A DNA stretch of 64,000 nucleotides from Rhizobiales bacterium 2SD (lineage in GTDB: Bacteria; Pseudomonadota; Alphaproteobacteria; Rhizobiales; Beijerinckiaceae): assembly GCA_005502805.1 (NCBI GenBank), contig SCMY01000014.1, positions 124,001-188,000 of the forward strand. Direction: 5' to 3'. Position numbers and translations under genes: made by a program. The notes beneath the pieces are model-generated. The model saw only the letters and a program-made list of their open reading frames with translations. It was not told where the DNA came from and made no database searches. Below are positions 1 to 8,083 of the stretch, piece by piece (the first letter of the stretch is position 1; every line of letters starts with the position of its first letter).

Positions 1-76
1 GGGTCGGCTGCAATCGAAACGACATCGAGGTGTCGCAACAGACCGGTGAAACGGAAGCCGGTGGAAGGAGGCCGAT

Positions 77-1336
77 GTGGCGCAGCAGACGGACGAGATC
101 GAGGCTCACACCCCGGACTGGCCGCCCAAGCGCCGCTCACCCCTGCACGCCTTCCTCGAAAGCGGAGCAGCCGCCGGCGTCCTCCTAGTCTTTTCCGCCG
201 CACTGGCGCTGACCATCGCCAACTCCGCGCTCGGTATCGTCTATTTCACGCTGCTTGAGGCCAAGGTTGCCGGCCTTTCCGTCCTGCACTGGATCAACGA
301 CGCGCTGATGGCGGTGTTCTTCCTGGTCGTGGGACTGGAGATCAAGCGCGAGTTCATCGAAGGCCAGCTCGCAACCTGGAGCCGGCGCGCCCTGCCGGCG
401 CTGGCCGCGCTCGGCGGCATGATCGCGCCGGCGCTGATCTACGCCACGCTCGCCCGCAGCGATCCGGAAGCCTTGCGTGGCTGGGCGATCCCCGCCGCCA
501 CCGATATTGCCTTTGCCCTCGGCGTGCTCGCCATCCTCGGCTCGCGCGTGCCGGTCTCGCTCAAGATCTTCCTGACCGCGCTCGCCATTCTCGACGATCT
601 CGGCGCGATCCTGATCATCGCCCTGTTCTATTCGGGCAATCTCTCGCTGCCCATGCTCGGCGGCGCCGCCGCTTGCCTTGCCGTGCTGATCGCGCTCAAC
701 CTGCGCGGCGTTCGCCTGCTGCCGCTCTATCTCGCGATCGGCGCCCTGCTCTGGTTCTTCGTGCTGAAGTCGGGCATCCACGCGACCCTAGCCGGCGTCG
801 CGCTGGCGCTGACCATTCCGCTGGCCGGCCGTGGCGCGGAGAGCGACGAGCCCGAGCATTCACCGCTGCACACGCTGGAGCACAGGCTCCATCCCTGGTC
901 GTCCTATCTGATCGTGCCGGTCTTCGGTTTCGCCAATGCGGGCGTCTCGATCGCCGGCATGTCGCCGTCCCTGCTGTTGACGCCAGTGCCGCTCGGCATC
1001 GTGCTCGGGCTCTTCCTCGGCAAGCAGATCGGCGTCTTCGGCTTCGCCTGGCTCGCAGTGCGGCTGGGGCTCGGCACCATGCCGGCAAAGGCGACATGGG
1101 CGCAGCTCTACGGTGTCTCGCTGCTCTGCGGTATCGGCTTCACCATGAGCCTGTTCATCGGAGCGCTCGCCTTCGCGAACAATGCCGCGCTCAACGACGC
1201 CACCAAGATCGGCGTGCTTGCGGGCTCGGCGCTGTCGGCGGTGATCGGCTATGTCGTGCTCCATATCGCCGGCCGGCATCTGGCGATTCCGGAAGAACCC
1301 ATGCCGGCGACCGTCCCCCGGAAGCGGGCGCGCTGA
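77..1336 (+). CDS. nhaA: Na+/H+ antiporter NhaA
   Basis: Inner-membrane antiporter that expels sodium in exchange for protons, for pH and salt homeostasis. The 419-residue protein has the usual family length and about a dozen hydrophobic segments. D173-D174 within ILDDLGAI correspond to the paired transport aspartates of E. coli NhaA, and T142-D143 within ATDIAFALG to the unwound TM4 segment. The start is GTG at 77, because AAGGAGG at 65-71 sits five bases upstream; the ATG at 75 is out of frame. It appears monocistronic. No promoter can be judged from the 76 bases before it. Confidence 0.96.
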   Translation: MAQQTDEIEAHTPDWPPKRRSPLHAFLESGAAAGVLLVFSAALALTIANSALGIVYFTLLEAKVAGLSVLHWINDALMAVFFLVVGLEIKREFIEGQLATWSRRALPALAALGGMIAPALIYATLARSDPEALRGWAIPAATDIAFALGVLAILGSRVPVSLKIFLTALAILDDLGAILIIALFYSGNLSLPMLGGAAACLAVLIALNLRGVRLLPLYLAIGALLWFFVLKSGIHATLAGVALALTIPLAGRGAESDEPEHSPLHTLEHRLHPWSSYLIVPVFGFANAGVSIAGMSPSLLLTPVPLGIVLGLFLGKQIGVFGFAWLAVRLGLGTMPAKATWAQLYGVSLLCGIGFTMSLFIGALAFANNAALNDATKIGVLAGSALSAVIGYVVLHIAGRHLAIPEEPMPATVPRKRAR

Positions 1337-1424
1337 GAAGCGCCCTGACCATCACAAAATCGTCGCAGCTGCGGCGGAACCAAGGCGAGCGAACTGCGTT
1401 GCCTCCCCAGCGGTGGAGGCGGCA

Positions 1425-1508
1425 ATGGGCTTCAGTCTCTTGGAAATTTCGATCGTGATGGCAGGCATCTCGCTGCTCGGCTTCCTGATTGCCGACAACG
1501 TGGCCTGA
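1425..1508 (+). CDS. 27-residue prepilin-like membrane peptide
   Basis: A tiny ORF not recognised as a known family. It begins MGFSLLEISIVMAGISLL, which looks like a type IV prepilin N-terminus: Gly, then Phe, a Glu five residues after the cleavage point, and a hydrophobic helix. The rest of a pilin is missing; it ends after IADNVA. GGAGG at 1415-1419 lies five bases before the ATG, which supports translation. It could be a small membrane protein, a truncated pseudopilin or chance. It follows nhaA by 88 bases on the same strand. Confidence 0.35.
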   Translation: MGFSLLEISIVMAGISLLGFLIADNVA

Positions 1509-1529
1509 TCGAACGGCCCGCAGGCGGAA

Positions 1530-2189
1530 TCAACCCGCCTGCGCCAGCCGCCGCAGCCGCTCCCGGCCAGCGGCCCTGATGTGATCGCGGGCGGCGGCCT
1601 CCGCCCTGGCGGGGTCGCGAGCTTCCACCGCGGAGACGATGGCGTCGTGCTCGGCATGCGCCTGTGCGGCCCGGCCCGCATCCAGCAAGGTCGAAGCGCC
1701 GAGCAGCGCGCGCGCGTCCCGTAGCGCGTTCAGCGCCTTCAGCAGATAGCGGTTATGCGCCGCGCCATAGAGCGCCGAATGGAAGCGCTCATTGTGGCGC
1801 GCCAATTCCTGCGGACGCGCGAGCAGCCCGGCCTCGATCGCGTGCAGGTCGCGCAACAGCGTGACTTCGCCTTCGGATGCATGACGCGCAGCGAAGCCAG
1901 CGACAGTCCCCTCCAAAACCTCGCGCATCGCATAGAGTTCGGACACCGCCTGGTGATCGAGCGTCATCACGACGAGCGTGCGCGAATCGCGGGTGAAGAA
2001 GCCCTCGGCCTCAAGCCGGCGCACCGCCTCGCGCAAGGGCGTGCGGCTCATCTCGAGGCGCGCGGCGAGGTCCTCCTCGCGCAGACGCATGCCGGGCTTC
2101 AGCTCCCCGGCATCGATCGCTTCGCGCAGGCGCTCATAGGCCTGGCCCGCAAGCGAGCGCGCCGGCTGGACATCCGCGAACACCGTCAA
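1530..2189 (-). CDS. GntR-family regulator, FCD (FadR) subfamily
   Basis: DNA-binding repressor or activator of the FadR branch, which usually senses an organic acid through a helical FCD domain. Residues about 12-75 form the winged helix (SRTPLREAVRRLEAEG is the typical recognition region), followed by an all-helical C-terminal domain with scattered His and Asp/Glu. The start is TTG at 2189, preceded by AGAGGG on the minus strand. It is divergent from the solute-binding protein gene at 2322, and the palindrome at 2283-2296 between them is a likely operator. The effector is unknown; the adjacent dehydrogenase suggests a hydroxy-dicarboxylate such as tartrate or malate (inference). Confidence 0.9.
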   Translation of the reverse strand: MTVFADVQPARSLAGQAYERLREAIDAGELKPGMRLREEDLAARLEMSRTPLREAVRRLEAEGFFTRDSRTLVVMTLDHQAVSELYAMREVLEGTVAGFAARHASEGEVTLLRDLHAIEAGLLARPQELARHNERFHSALYGAAHNRYLLKALNALRDARALLGASTLLDAGRAAQAHAEHDAIVSAVEARDPARAEAAARDHIRAAGRERLRRLAQAG

Positions 2190-2282
2190 GCTGCACCCTC
2201 TCCCGCTCCAGAACGCCGGCCGTGGTGATCGCCCGCCCCGGCTCCGAAATCAACGCTTGCCCCGTTATGCATTTCAGCATAC

Positions 2283-2296
2283 TTCAGTATACTGAA
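2283..2296. promoter_or_regulatory. Palindromic GntR operator candidate
   Basis: TTCAGTATACTGAA is a perfect 14-base palindrome with a GTATAC core, the kind of site bound by FCD-type GntR proteins. It lies between the divergent GntR gene and the solute-binding protein gene. A related half, TTCAGCATAC, lies directly upstream at about 2273-2282. Binding is inferred. Confidence 0.55.
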
Positions 2297-2321
2297 AATG
2301 AAAACAACATGGGAGGCCGCC

Positions 2322-3296
2322 TTGTCACGCCGGATCACAGGACTTCTGCTCGCAGCGGCGTTCGCCGCCATATCCACCACCGCCGCCAAGGCGCAGGACT
2401 GGCCGAGCAAGCCGATCACCATGGTCGTGCCCTATGCTGCCGGCGGCGGCACCGATGTGATCGCGCGGGCGGTGGCGCAGAAGCTGCAGGAGCGGCTCGG
2501 CGTCGGCGTCGTGGTCGAGAACCGCGCCGGCGCCGGCGGCAATCTCGGCACTACCGCCGCGGCGCAGGCTCCCGCCGACGGCTACACCGTGCTGATCAGC
2601 AATATCGGCCCGATGGCGGTCAATCCGAGCCTGTTCAAGAACCTCAAGCACGACCCGGCCGAAGTGCTGGAGCCGGTGACGCTGATCGCCAAGGCGCCAT
2701 TGCTCCTGCTGGTGCATCCCTCGATCAAGGCCAGTTCGGTCGCCGAACTGGTCGCGCTCGCCAAGGCGCAGCCGGACGGACTGACCTACGGCACGGCCGG
2801 GCACGGCTCGGCCAACCACATCGCCACCGCGCTGTTCGAGCTGATGGCAGGCGTCAAGCTGAAGCACGCGCCCTACCGCGGCGCCGGGCCGGCGCTGAAC
2901 GACCTGATCGGCGGGCATATCCCGATGATGTTCGCGACGCTGCCCTCGGCGATCGGCCATGTGAACGGTGGCGGCCTCAAGGCGCTCGCGGTCACTACGG
3001 CCGAGCGGGCGCCCGCCTTGCCGCAGGTGCCGACGCTCGCGGAAGCGGGCGTACCCGGCTACGAGGCGAGCGGCTGGTACGGCGTCTTCGTGCGCAAGGG
3101 CACGGCCCAGGCGATCATCGACAGGCTGCGCAGCGAAGTGGCGACCATCATCAACCTGCCCGAGGTCCGCAAGAACCTCGAGCTCGAAGGCGCCCAACCG
3201 GTCGGCAACACGCCGGCCGAGTTCGCCGCCTTCGTCAAGGCCGAGCGCGAGAAGTGGTCGAAGGTCGTCGCCGAGGCCGACATCAAGATCGAGTGA
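2322..3296 (+). CDS. Tripartite tricarboxylate transporter (Bug) binding protein
   Basis: Periplasmic solute-binding protein of the TctC/Bug family, which captures carboxylates for a TctAB-type carrier. An N-terminal signal peptide ends near TAAKAQDW, and the mature part has the family opening WPSKPITMVVPYAAGGGTD. I chose TTG at 2322 because GGGAGG at 2311-2316 is correctly spaced. The in-frame ATG at 2298 has no ribosome-binding site and directly abuts the operator palindrome. No tctA or tctB is nearby, so this is an orphan receptor, common in this family. The downstream dehydrogenase gene starts 50 bases later and is probably co-transcribed. Confidence 0.9.
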   Translation: MSRRITGLLLAAAFAAISTTAAKAQDWPSKPITMVVPYAAGGGTDVIARAVAQKLQERLGVGVVVENRAGAGGNLGTTAAAQAPADGYTVLISNIGPMAVNPSLFKNLKHDPAEVLEPVTLIAKAPLLLLVHPSIKASSVAELVALAKAQPDGLTYGTAGHGSANHIATALFELMAGVKLKHAPYRGAGPALNDLIGGHIPMMFATLPSAIGHVNGGGLKALAVTTAERAPALPQVPTLAEAGVPGYEASGWYGVFVRKGTAQAIIDRLRSEVATIINLPEVRKNLELEGAQPVGNTPAEFAAFVKAEREKWSKVVAEADIKIE

Positions 3297-3346
3297 CGCG
3301 CCCCTACCCCTTTCTGTCTGCCACGACATCCGGACCGGTACCGACC

Positions 3347-4447
3347 ATGACCGACGCGATATCCCCTGCCCTGCGGTTCCTTGTCCTCGAAGGCGACGGC
3401 ATCGGCCCCGAGATCGCGGCGGCGACCTGCAAGGTGCTCGACGCCGCGAGCAAGCTCTTCGGCTTCGGGCTCGCCTATGAGCGGGCGGAGATCGGCTTCT
3501 CGGCACTGAAGAACCAAGGCACGACCTTTCCCGAGACCGTGCTGGAGGCGGCGAAGCGGACGGACGGCGTCATCCTCGGCCCGGTCTCGCACAACGAGTA
3601 TCCGCCGGCCGAAAAGGGTGGACTCAACCCGTCCGGGCAGTTGCGCAAGCGGCTCGACCTCTACGCCAACATCCGGCCCGCCCGCTCGCGCGAGGGTTTC
3701 GCACCGCGCTGCGGCAAGCCGCTCGATCTCGTCATGGTGCGCGAGAACACCGAGGGATTCTATTCCGACCGCTCGATGCATCTCGGCCCCGGCGAGATCA
3801 TGCCGACGCCCGATCTCGCCATGTCGTTCCGCAAGGTGACGCGGCAGGCTTCTTTACGCATCGCCGAGAGCGCCTTCGCGCTGGCCCGCCAGCGCCGGCG
3901 CAAAGTCACGGCCGTGCACAAGGCCAATGTGCTGCGCATCTCCGACGGGCTCTTCCTGGAATGCGTGCGCTCGGTGGCGGAGCGCTATCCGGACGTCGCC
4001 TATGAAGAGAAGATCATCGACGCGATGGCGGCGCTGCTGGTGCGCGACGCTAGCGTCTTTGACGTGATCGTCACCACCAACATGTTCGGCGACATCCTCT
4101 CCGACCAGGCCTCGGAAATCTCCGGCAGCCTCGGCCTCGCCGCCTCGCTCAATGCCGGCGAGAACCATGCGGTGGCGCAGGCCCAGCACGGCTCGGCCCC
4201 GGACATCGCCGGACGCGATCTTGCCAACCCCGCTTCGCTGATCGGCTCGGCCGCGATGCTGCTCGGCTGGCTCGGCGAGCGGCGGCAGGCCCTTGCCCTG
4301 CTGCAGGCGGCGCAGGCGATCGAGCGGGCGATCGACCTGGCGATCAAGGCGCCGGAGCTGCGCACCCGCGATCTCGGCGGCCCGCTCGGCACGAGGGCCT
4401 TTGCGAGTTGCGTCGCAGCCAATCTCGCCGAGGCAAAGGCTGGCTGA
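3347..4447 (+). CDS. Isocitrate/isopropylmalate dehydrogenase family protein
   Basis: NAD-dependent decarboxylating dehydrogenase acting on a 2-hydroxy dicarboxylate (tartrate/malate, isopropylmalate or isocitrate type). The 366-residue protein starts with the beta-strand and GDGIGPE nucleotide-fold entry, has the substrate-binding arginines and the VRENTEGFYSDR loop, and carries the metal-binding aspartates in TNMFGDILSDQASE. The neighbouring GntR regulator and carboxylate-binding protein favour catabolism, for example tartrate dehydrogenase, over leucine biosynthesis, but substrate cannot be fixed from sequence. The ATG at 3347 was chosen because the long open frame upstream only overlaps the previous gene. 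Confidence 0.85.
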   Translation: MTDAISPALRFLVLEGDGIGPEIAAATCKVLDAASKLFGFGLAYERAEIGFSALKNQGTTFPETVLEAAKRTDGVILGPVSHNEYPPAEKGGLNPSGQLRKRLDLYANIRPARSREGFAPRCGKPLDLVMVRENTEGFYSDRSMHLGPGEIMPTPDLAMSFRKVTRQASLRIAESAFALARQRRRKVTAVHKANVLRISDGLFLECVRSVAERYPDVAYEEKIIDAMAALLVRDASVFDVIVTTNMFGDILSDQASEISGSLGLAASLNAGENHAVAQAQHGSAPDIAGRDLANPASLIGSAAMLLGWLGERRQALALLQAAQAIERAIDLAIKAPELRTRDLGGPLGTRAFASCVAANLAEAKAG

Positions 4448-4462
4448 GTTACCCCTTCTCTG

Positions 4463-4579
4463 CCCTCATACTGAGGAGCCATTTCGCCAGGAATGGCGTC
4501 TCGAAGGATGCTCCATGAGGCTCCGGAGCCAACTGGGGCGCCCTTCGAGACGGCCCTACGGGCCTCCTCAGGACGAGGG
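4463..4579. repeat. Interspersed palindromic repeat
   Basis: The outer arms CCCTCATACTGAGGAG and CTCCTCAGGACGAGGG are near-perfect inverted repeats. Inside lie a second complementary pair, GCGTCTCGAAGGATG and CCCTTCGAGACG, and then CGGCCCTACGGGCCTCC. This nested layout matches a family of palindromic intergenic repeats common in rhizobial genomes (recalled, not searched). No ORF is present. It lies between convergent genes. Confidence 0.65.
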
Positions 4580-4582
4580 CTG

Positions 4583-4623
4583 ATATAACAAGGCCCGCCG
4601 GTCAACGGCGGGCCTTGTTATAT
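4583..4623. terminator. Bidirectional terminator, 18-bp stem
   Basis: A perfect 18-base inverted repeat (4583-4600 and 4606-4623) with a five-base loop. Its GC-rich core GGCCCGCCG is flanked by AT-rich ends that supply a U-rich tail in both directions. It sits between the convergent dehydrogenase and L,D-transpeptidase genes and should terminate both. Confidence 0.85.
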
Positions 4624-4644
4624 TGAACGCCTTGTAATGACTGC

Positions 4645-5886
4645 TCAGATGTCCTGGTCGCCCTGCAAAGCGGCGACCGGCACCGGGCCGAGGCCGTCCT
4701 TGTTGTAGATATCGTCGCGGAACTGCACGCCGCCATCTGGCGTCGCCCAGGCGGTGATGTAGACCCAGTAGCACGGCACCGGATTGGCGATGCGGGCGTT
4801 GACGCGCTCGCCCGAGGCGATGGTCTCGTCGATCTTGGCGCGATCCCAGCCGGGCGTCTCCTTGAGCAGGAAGGCGATGTAGTCGCGCACGTTCTGGACG
4901 CGGATGCAGCCCGAGGAGACGAAGCGGTAATCGTCGCCGAAGATGCCCTTCGACGGAGTGTCGTGCATGTAGACGCCGTGCGGGCTCGGAATGTTGATGC
5001 GCACGAAGCCGAGCGAGTTGAATTCGCCGCCCGGATCCTGTCGGAAGGTGTAGCGGGTCGCCTCGTCCGAGCGCCAGTTGACGCGCTCCGGCGGAATCTC
5101 GCCGTTCGGCCCGATGATGCGGATCTTGTTCTCGGTCAGGTAGCTCGGCTCCTTCTGCATCTTCGGGATCAGATCCTTGCGGATGATCGAAGCCGGAACC
5201 GTCCAGGTCGGGTTGAAATTGACCTCGGGGATCTTGGTCTGCAACAGCGGCGACTGGCGGTCGATCTTGCCGACGCCGGCAGCATGGCGGGTCGCGACAT
5301 GACCGTTCTCGACCGTCTCGATCGCAGCCGCCGGAATATTGGCGACGACATAGCGATTGCCGAGATTGCCCGACCAGGTGCGCAGGCGCACGATATTGGT
5401 CTCGAGCTGGCGGATGCGCCGGTCGATCGGCACATTGAGCGCAGCGAGCGTCGCGCGGTTGATGCTGCCGGTCGTCGACAGGCCCATGCGCGACTGGAAG
5501 CGGCGCACGCCACCCTCGACATAGGAATCATAGACGTTGCTGTCGCCGGCGGAGGCGTCGAGATCGCCGGTGATGATCAGCCGCTGGCGCAGGGCGACCA
5601 CGCTCGGACCGCGCGAGCCGACGGAAAGCCGCTCGCTGACCTGCAGGATCGGCCAGCCGCCGCGCGCAGCGAGCGCCCGGTAGGCTTCGACGGCCTGCTC
5701 GGTCGCGGCCAGGGCGGCCGGCGAGAGCATCGGTGTCGAGGAACGCTGGACGGCATTGCGCGAACCGGCATCATAGCTCTGGCGCCACTCGGCCTGCTGG
5801 GCGAAAGCCGGCAGGCTGACGCCGGCGGCAGCAGTCGAGAGCAGGGCCAGAACCGTCTCGCGGCGGGTCAGGCGGATATTCGGCAT
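4645..5886 (-). CDS. L,D-transpeptidase with peptidoglycan-binding domain
   Basis: Periplasmic YkuD-fold transpeptidase that makes 3-3 peptidoglycan cross-links or anchors proteins to the wall. Its 413 residues comprise a twin-arginine-like signal (LTRRETVLALLS, cleavage near AFAQQ), a scaffold region, a peptidoglycan-binding segment at about 88-150 and a YkuD domain at about 177-340. The catalytic motif SSGCIRV has Cys327, with His308 in YMHDTPSKG. A regulator of the LdtR type is encoded nearby on the same strand, which matches the LdtR-LdtP regulatory pair known in Rhizobiales and Liberibacter. The accessory insert at 6.07-8.36 kb now separates the two genes. Confidence 0.92.
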   Translation of the reverse strand: MPNIRLTRRETVLALLSTAAAGVSLPAFAQQAEWRQSYDAGSRNAVQRSSTPMLSPAALAATEQAVEAYRALAARGGWPILQVSERLSVGSRGPSVVALRQRLIITGDLDASAGDSNVYDSYVEGGVRRFQSRMGLSTTGSINRATLAALNVPIDRRIRQLETNIVRLRTWSGNLGNRYVVANIPAAAIETVENGHVATRHAAGVGKIDRQSPLLQTKIPEVNFNPTWTVPASIIRKDLIPKMQKEPSYLTENKIRIIGPNGEIPPERVNWRSDEATRYTFRQDPGGEFNSLGFVRINIPSPHGVYMHDTPSKGIFGDDYRFVSSGCIRVQNVRDYIAFLLKETPGWDRAKIDETIASGERVNARIANPVPCYWVYITAWATPDGGVQFRDDIYNKDGLGPVPVAALQGDQDI

Positions 5887-6072
5887 CGATCGTTACCCCT
5901 TGGACTTCGCATATCATCGGAGCGGGACGCGACCCGCCCCTTCGGCCGGGCATGAGCCGCGGCCGGTCGCTGGGGACGATCCCTTACCACAGTTAACACC
6001 GTATGATGAGAGCGGCATTTTTGGGGCGGCGATGCGTCGCGCTCACGCGGGTTTGATCGCTGTTGCAACGCG
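5887..6072 (-). promoter_or_regulatory. L,D-transpeptidase upstream region
   Basis: Non-coding leader and promoter area of the transpeptidase gene. CTTACCACAG at 5983-5992 is repeated exactly upstream of ldtR at 9018-9027, followed here by the AT-rich GTTAACACC. No gene was found between 5887 and the repeat beginning at 6073. Confidence 0.4.
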
Positions 6073-6180
6073 GAAACAGGTGCACGCGCCCCGACCGGAA
6101 GGTCGAAGCGCGCTGCGGGAAATTCTATCTGCCGGGGCCGAGCAACGCCTCTCGCAGCTTGTAGCGAGTCTAGTCGGTCC
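6073..6180. repeat. Direct repeat, displaced copy of the ldtR 3' end
   Basis: Direct imperfect copy of 8255-8364. The first block (6073-6119) matches 43 of 47 bases and all four differences are transitions. The second block (6156-6180) matches 22 of 25 bases and corresponds to the last codons of ldtR. The 36-base middle has diverged. This copy no longer encodes the ldtR ending and looks like a displaced gene end at the far side of an integrated element. Confidence 0.7.
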
Positions 6181-6335
6181 CGGCGCTGATCCAGAATACC
6201 AAACCGCCTCAGCACCGCACCATTCGGCGGTATGCCAACGCACTGGGGGTGTCCGAAGCCATTCTGAAGGGCGAGGCGAACATCGAGGCGGAGCTGCGTG
6301 AGGTGGTGCCCGCAGCGGGCCGCCGATCATGGTGA
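6181..6335 (+). pseudogene. Remnant of a helix-turn-helix protein
   Basis: An in-frame fragment with no start codon that opens exactly at the repeat edge and ends at a stop at 6333-6335. It reads HRTIRRYANALGVSEAILKG followed by EANIEAELREVV, resembling the last helices of an XRE-type HTH domain and a short tail. It overlaps the 3' end of the DUF4145 gene on the other strand by nine bases. It may be the stump of the insert's own regulator or integration gene. Confidence 0.4.
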
Positions 6336-7121
6336 GCTGCCTTCGGCCTTCGGCTTCCCAAACTCAACGGAGATGACAGCTTCCTGCTGCTCGGCAGCGG
6401 GAAGCTCTGTGGCCTCTTTTCGGCGGCGCTGCCTTTGAGGGATCACATCCTTTAAGGCGAGCGCCCGCCGGCCGTTCACAAAAACCCGCTTGATGAAGGT
6501 TTCCAGCACATCGAGCAGATGGCCTATGTCGCTTCTTGCGGCGGACCATCCCTGATGCGCGGCAGCGTTGCCGGCGTCCGTCAGGACCTTCAGCTCAAGA
6601 AACTCTGTGTCGCCGATATAGCCGCCGTCGCGCAGGGCTTGAAGTTTCTTCTCGAACGGCAGGGCCGGATCGATACCCAGCTCGGTTACGCAGCTGTCCA
6701 AGGCCGTGCGCAGGCCGACGAGCGTCAGGAGGTGGCAGTCGTACTCATCGGCCTTGTACGTCTCGTCCAGGATTTGATTCAGGTTCGGGTGGAGCGCCCC
6801 AATATTGTCCAGCCAGTCAGGTCGAGGCCGAGAAGGAGGCTTAGGATAGGTGGACTTCGTTAGAATCGCCTCGCTTTGAGTCTCTCCATTGTGATCGGAC
6901 CAATAGTCGACATCGTTCTCGTCCCAGGCCGCCGTCTCCAGGAAGATCGTCTCGCACCCCCGGCATTCGTAGAGAGTGTAGTGGTGGCCGCCAACCATGC
7001 TGTGGCCTTGGTTATCCGACCACTCCCAAGGCTTATAAATATGGCCGTGCACGTCGCAGTTCTGCGACCGATTGCACGTCGGGCAGTGCGACTTCTCAAT
7101 CTTTTTCGGACTCTCGCTCAA
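6327..7121 (-). CDS. DUF4145 domain protein with zinc-ribbon start
   Basis: Protein of unknown function, 264 residues. The N-terminus has CPTC and, about 40 residues later, CRGC, which look like a zinc ribbon. The C-terminal half carries the DUF4145 pattern: a helical region with LVGLRTALDSCVTELG and the conserved LTDAGNAAAHQG. DUF4145 occurs alone or attached to restriction and other defence-type proteins (family knowledge). It is the downstream gene of a two-gene unit with the DUF4238 gene, 35 bases apart. Base composition is visibly less GC-rich than the flanks, and the pair is bounded by direct repeats, so recent acquisition is likely. Confidence 0.8.
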   Translation of the reverse strand: MSESPKKIEKSHCPTCNRSQNCDVHGHIYKPWEWSDNQGHSMVGGHHYTLYECRGCETIFLETAAWDENDVDYWSDHNGETQSEAILTKSTYPKPPSRPRPDWLDNIGALHPNLNQILDETYKADEYDCHLLTLVGLRTALDSCVTELGIDPALPFEKKLQALRDGGYIGDTEFLELKVLTDAGNAAAHQGWSAARSDIGHLLDVLETFIKRVFVNGRRALALKDVIPQRQRRRKEATELPAAEQQEAVISVEFGKPKAEGSSP

Positions 7122-7156
7122 AGTGCTTTCCTCGCGGATTCAGCAACGATCACCCG

Positions 7157-8083
7157 CTAGGGCGGCTTTTTCAACGGTGGCGCTGTTTTCGGGTCGGGGA
7201 CAAAGCTCAAATACATCGAAGGCCGCGTGGCCTTCGCCAAGTGCTTATTGAAGAACGGCAGGTGCTCCTCGGTGACCGCGTACCCGAACTCGACAGCCTG
7301 CCGGACCACTTGGCGGTTAACTTCCTTCCAGCCCTGCTTCCAGATCGCCTTGTGAATGCGGTCACCGTACTCTTTCCGCTCCACAGCGACGAAGAGCTTC
7401 TGTGGCCCGATCGGCACCAGCCAATGGCTGTTTTCGCGGCCGAGGAATGTCCGGATCGTCGGCCGGTCCGAGGTGAAGAAGTACCCGTCCGGCGGAGGCG
7501 TAGCCACCGACCAATGCATGTTCATCAGACTCTTCACCGCGTTCTCATGCATGATGAGCTTGGGGATGTTGTTGATCGCCATGTTCCGCAGGAATTCCCG
7601 GCCAACGTTGGCGAAGAACTCCTCTGCTGTGGCCGGGTCACCTATCTCGCGAGCCTTCTCGTAAGCGTCCTGCTCCGCCTGCGACACCTTGTTGAAATCG
7701 CGGATGTACACCGACTTGAAGGCCTCGATGTCGTCCGGGTGGCGGCTGATAAGCGACATCAGGAACATCACCCAAGCGTACCGAAGCTCAACGGTCCAGG
7801 CGCTGCCCGGCGTTTCCATCAAGGCGCGGGCATCGGCCGCCTTGCCGTCCAGCATGCTGAAGAACGCGGTTTCGAGCCGATTCCTTTTATCCTCGGGCAA
7901 GCCTTCGAACTGGTACGCCCCCTCCTTCCAGCCGGTTTCGGCTGGGTGCTTCATCTTGGCTTGCGCAGCCCGTGTGCGAGGGTTTGGCTGGTTGTAGACC
8001 GCGAGCTTGTTGTCGGTCAGTGCCCAGCGTTTCAGGTAGAATTGCGGAATGTAATGGTGCTTTTTCGGCGGATTCTGAACCAT
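7157..8083 (-). CDS. DUF4238 domain protein
   Basis: Protein of unknown function, 308 residues. The N-terminal HHYIPQFYLKRWA is the DUF4238 signature. The middle holds a helical region (VMFLMSLISRHPDDIEAFK), and later come FFTSDRPTIR and WLVPIGPQ, both typical of the family. No signal peptide or membrane segment is seen. Histidines and arginines in the opening motif suggest an enzyme or nucleic-acid binder, but this is unproven. It is the first gene of the accessory pair and has its own upstream region before the right-hand repeat. Confidence 0.82.
   Translation of the reverse strand: MVQNPPKKHHYIPQFYLKRWALTDNKLAVYNQPNPRTRAAQAKMKHPAETGWKEGAYQFEGLPEDKRNRLETAFFSMLDGKAADARALMETPGSAWTVELRYAWVMFLMSLISRHPDDIEAFKSVYIRDFNKVSQAEQDAYEKAREIGDPATAEEFFANVGREFLRNMAINNIPKLIMHENAVKSLMNMHWSVATPPPDGYFFTSDRPTIRTFLGRENSHWLVPIGPQKLFVAVERKEYGDRIHKAIWKQGWKEVNRQVVRQAVEFGYAVTEEHLPFFNKHLAKATRPSMYLSFVPDPKTAPPLKKPP

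Noticed and set aside
2222..4447. 741-residue frame that could be read as a fusion ending in the dehydrogenase
   Set aside because: Its first 375 residues are an Arg-rich off-frame reading of the solute-binding protein; the real start is at 3347.
4463..4579. Insertion sequence at 4.5 kb
   Set aside because: It is only 117 bases, has no transposase and no visible target duplication, so it fits a palindromic repeat better.
5983..5992. CTTACCACAG as a DnaA box
   Set aside because: It does not fit TTATNCACA and there is only one copy in each region, so no origin is indicated.
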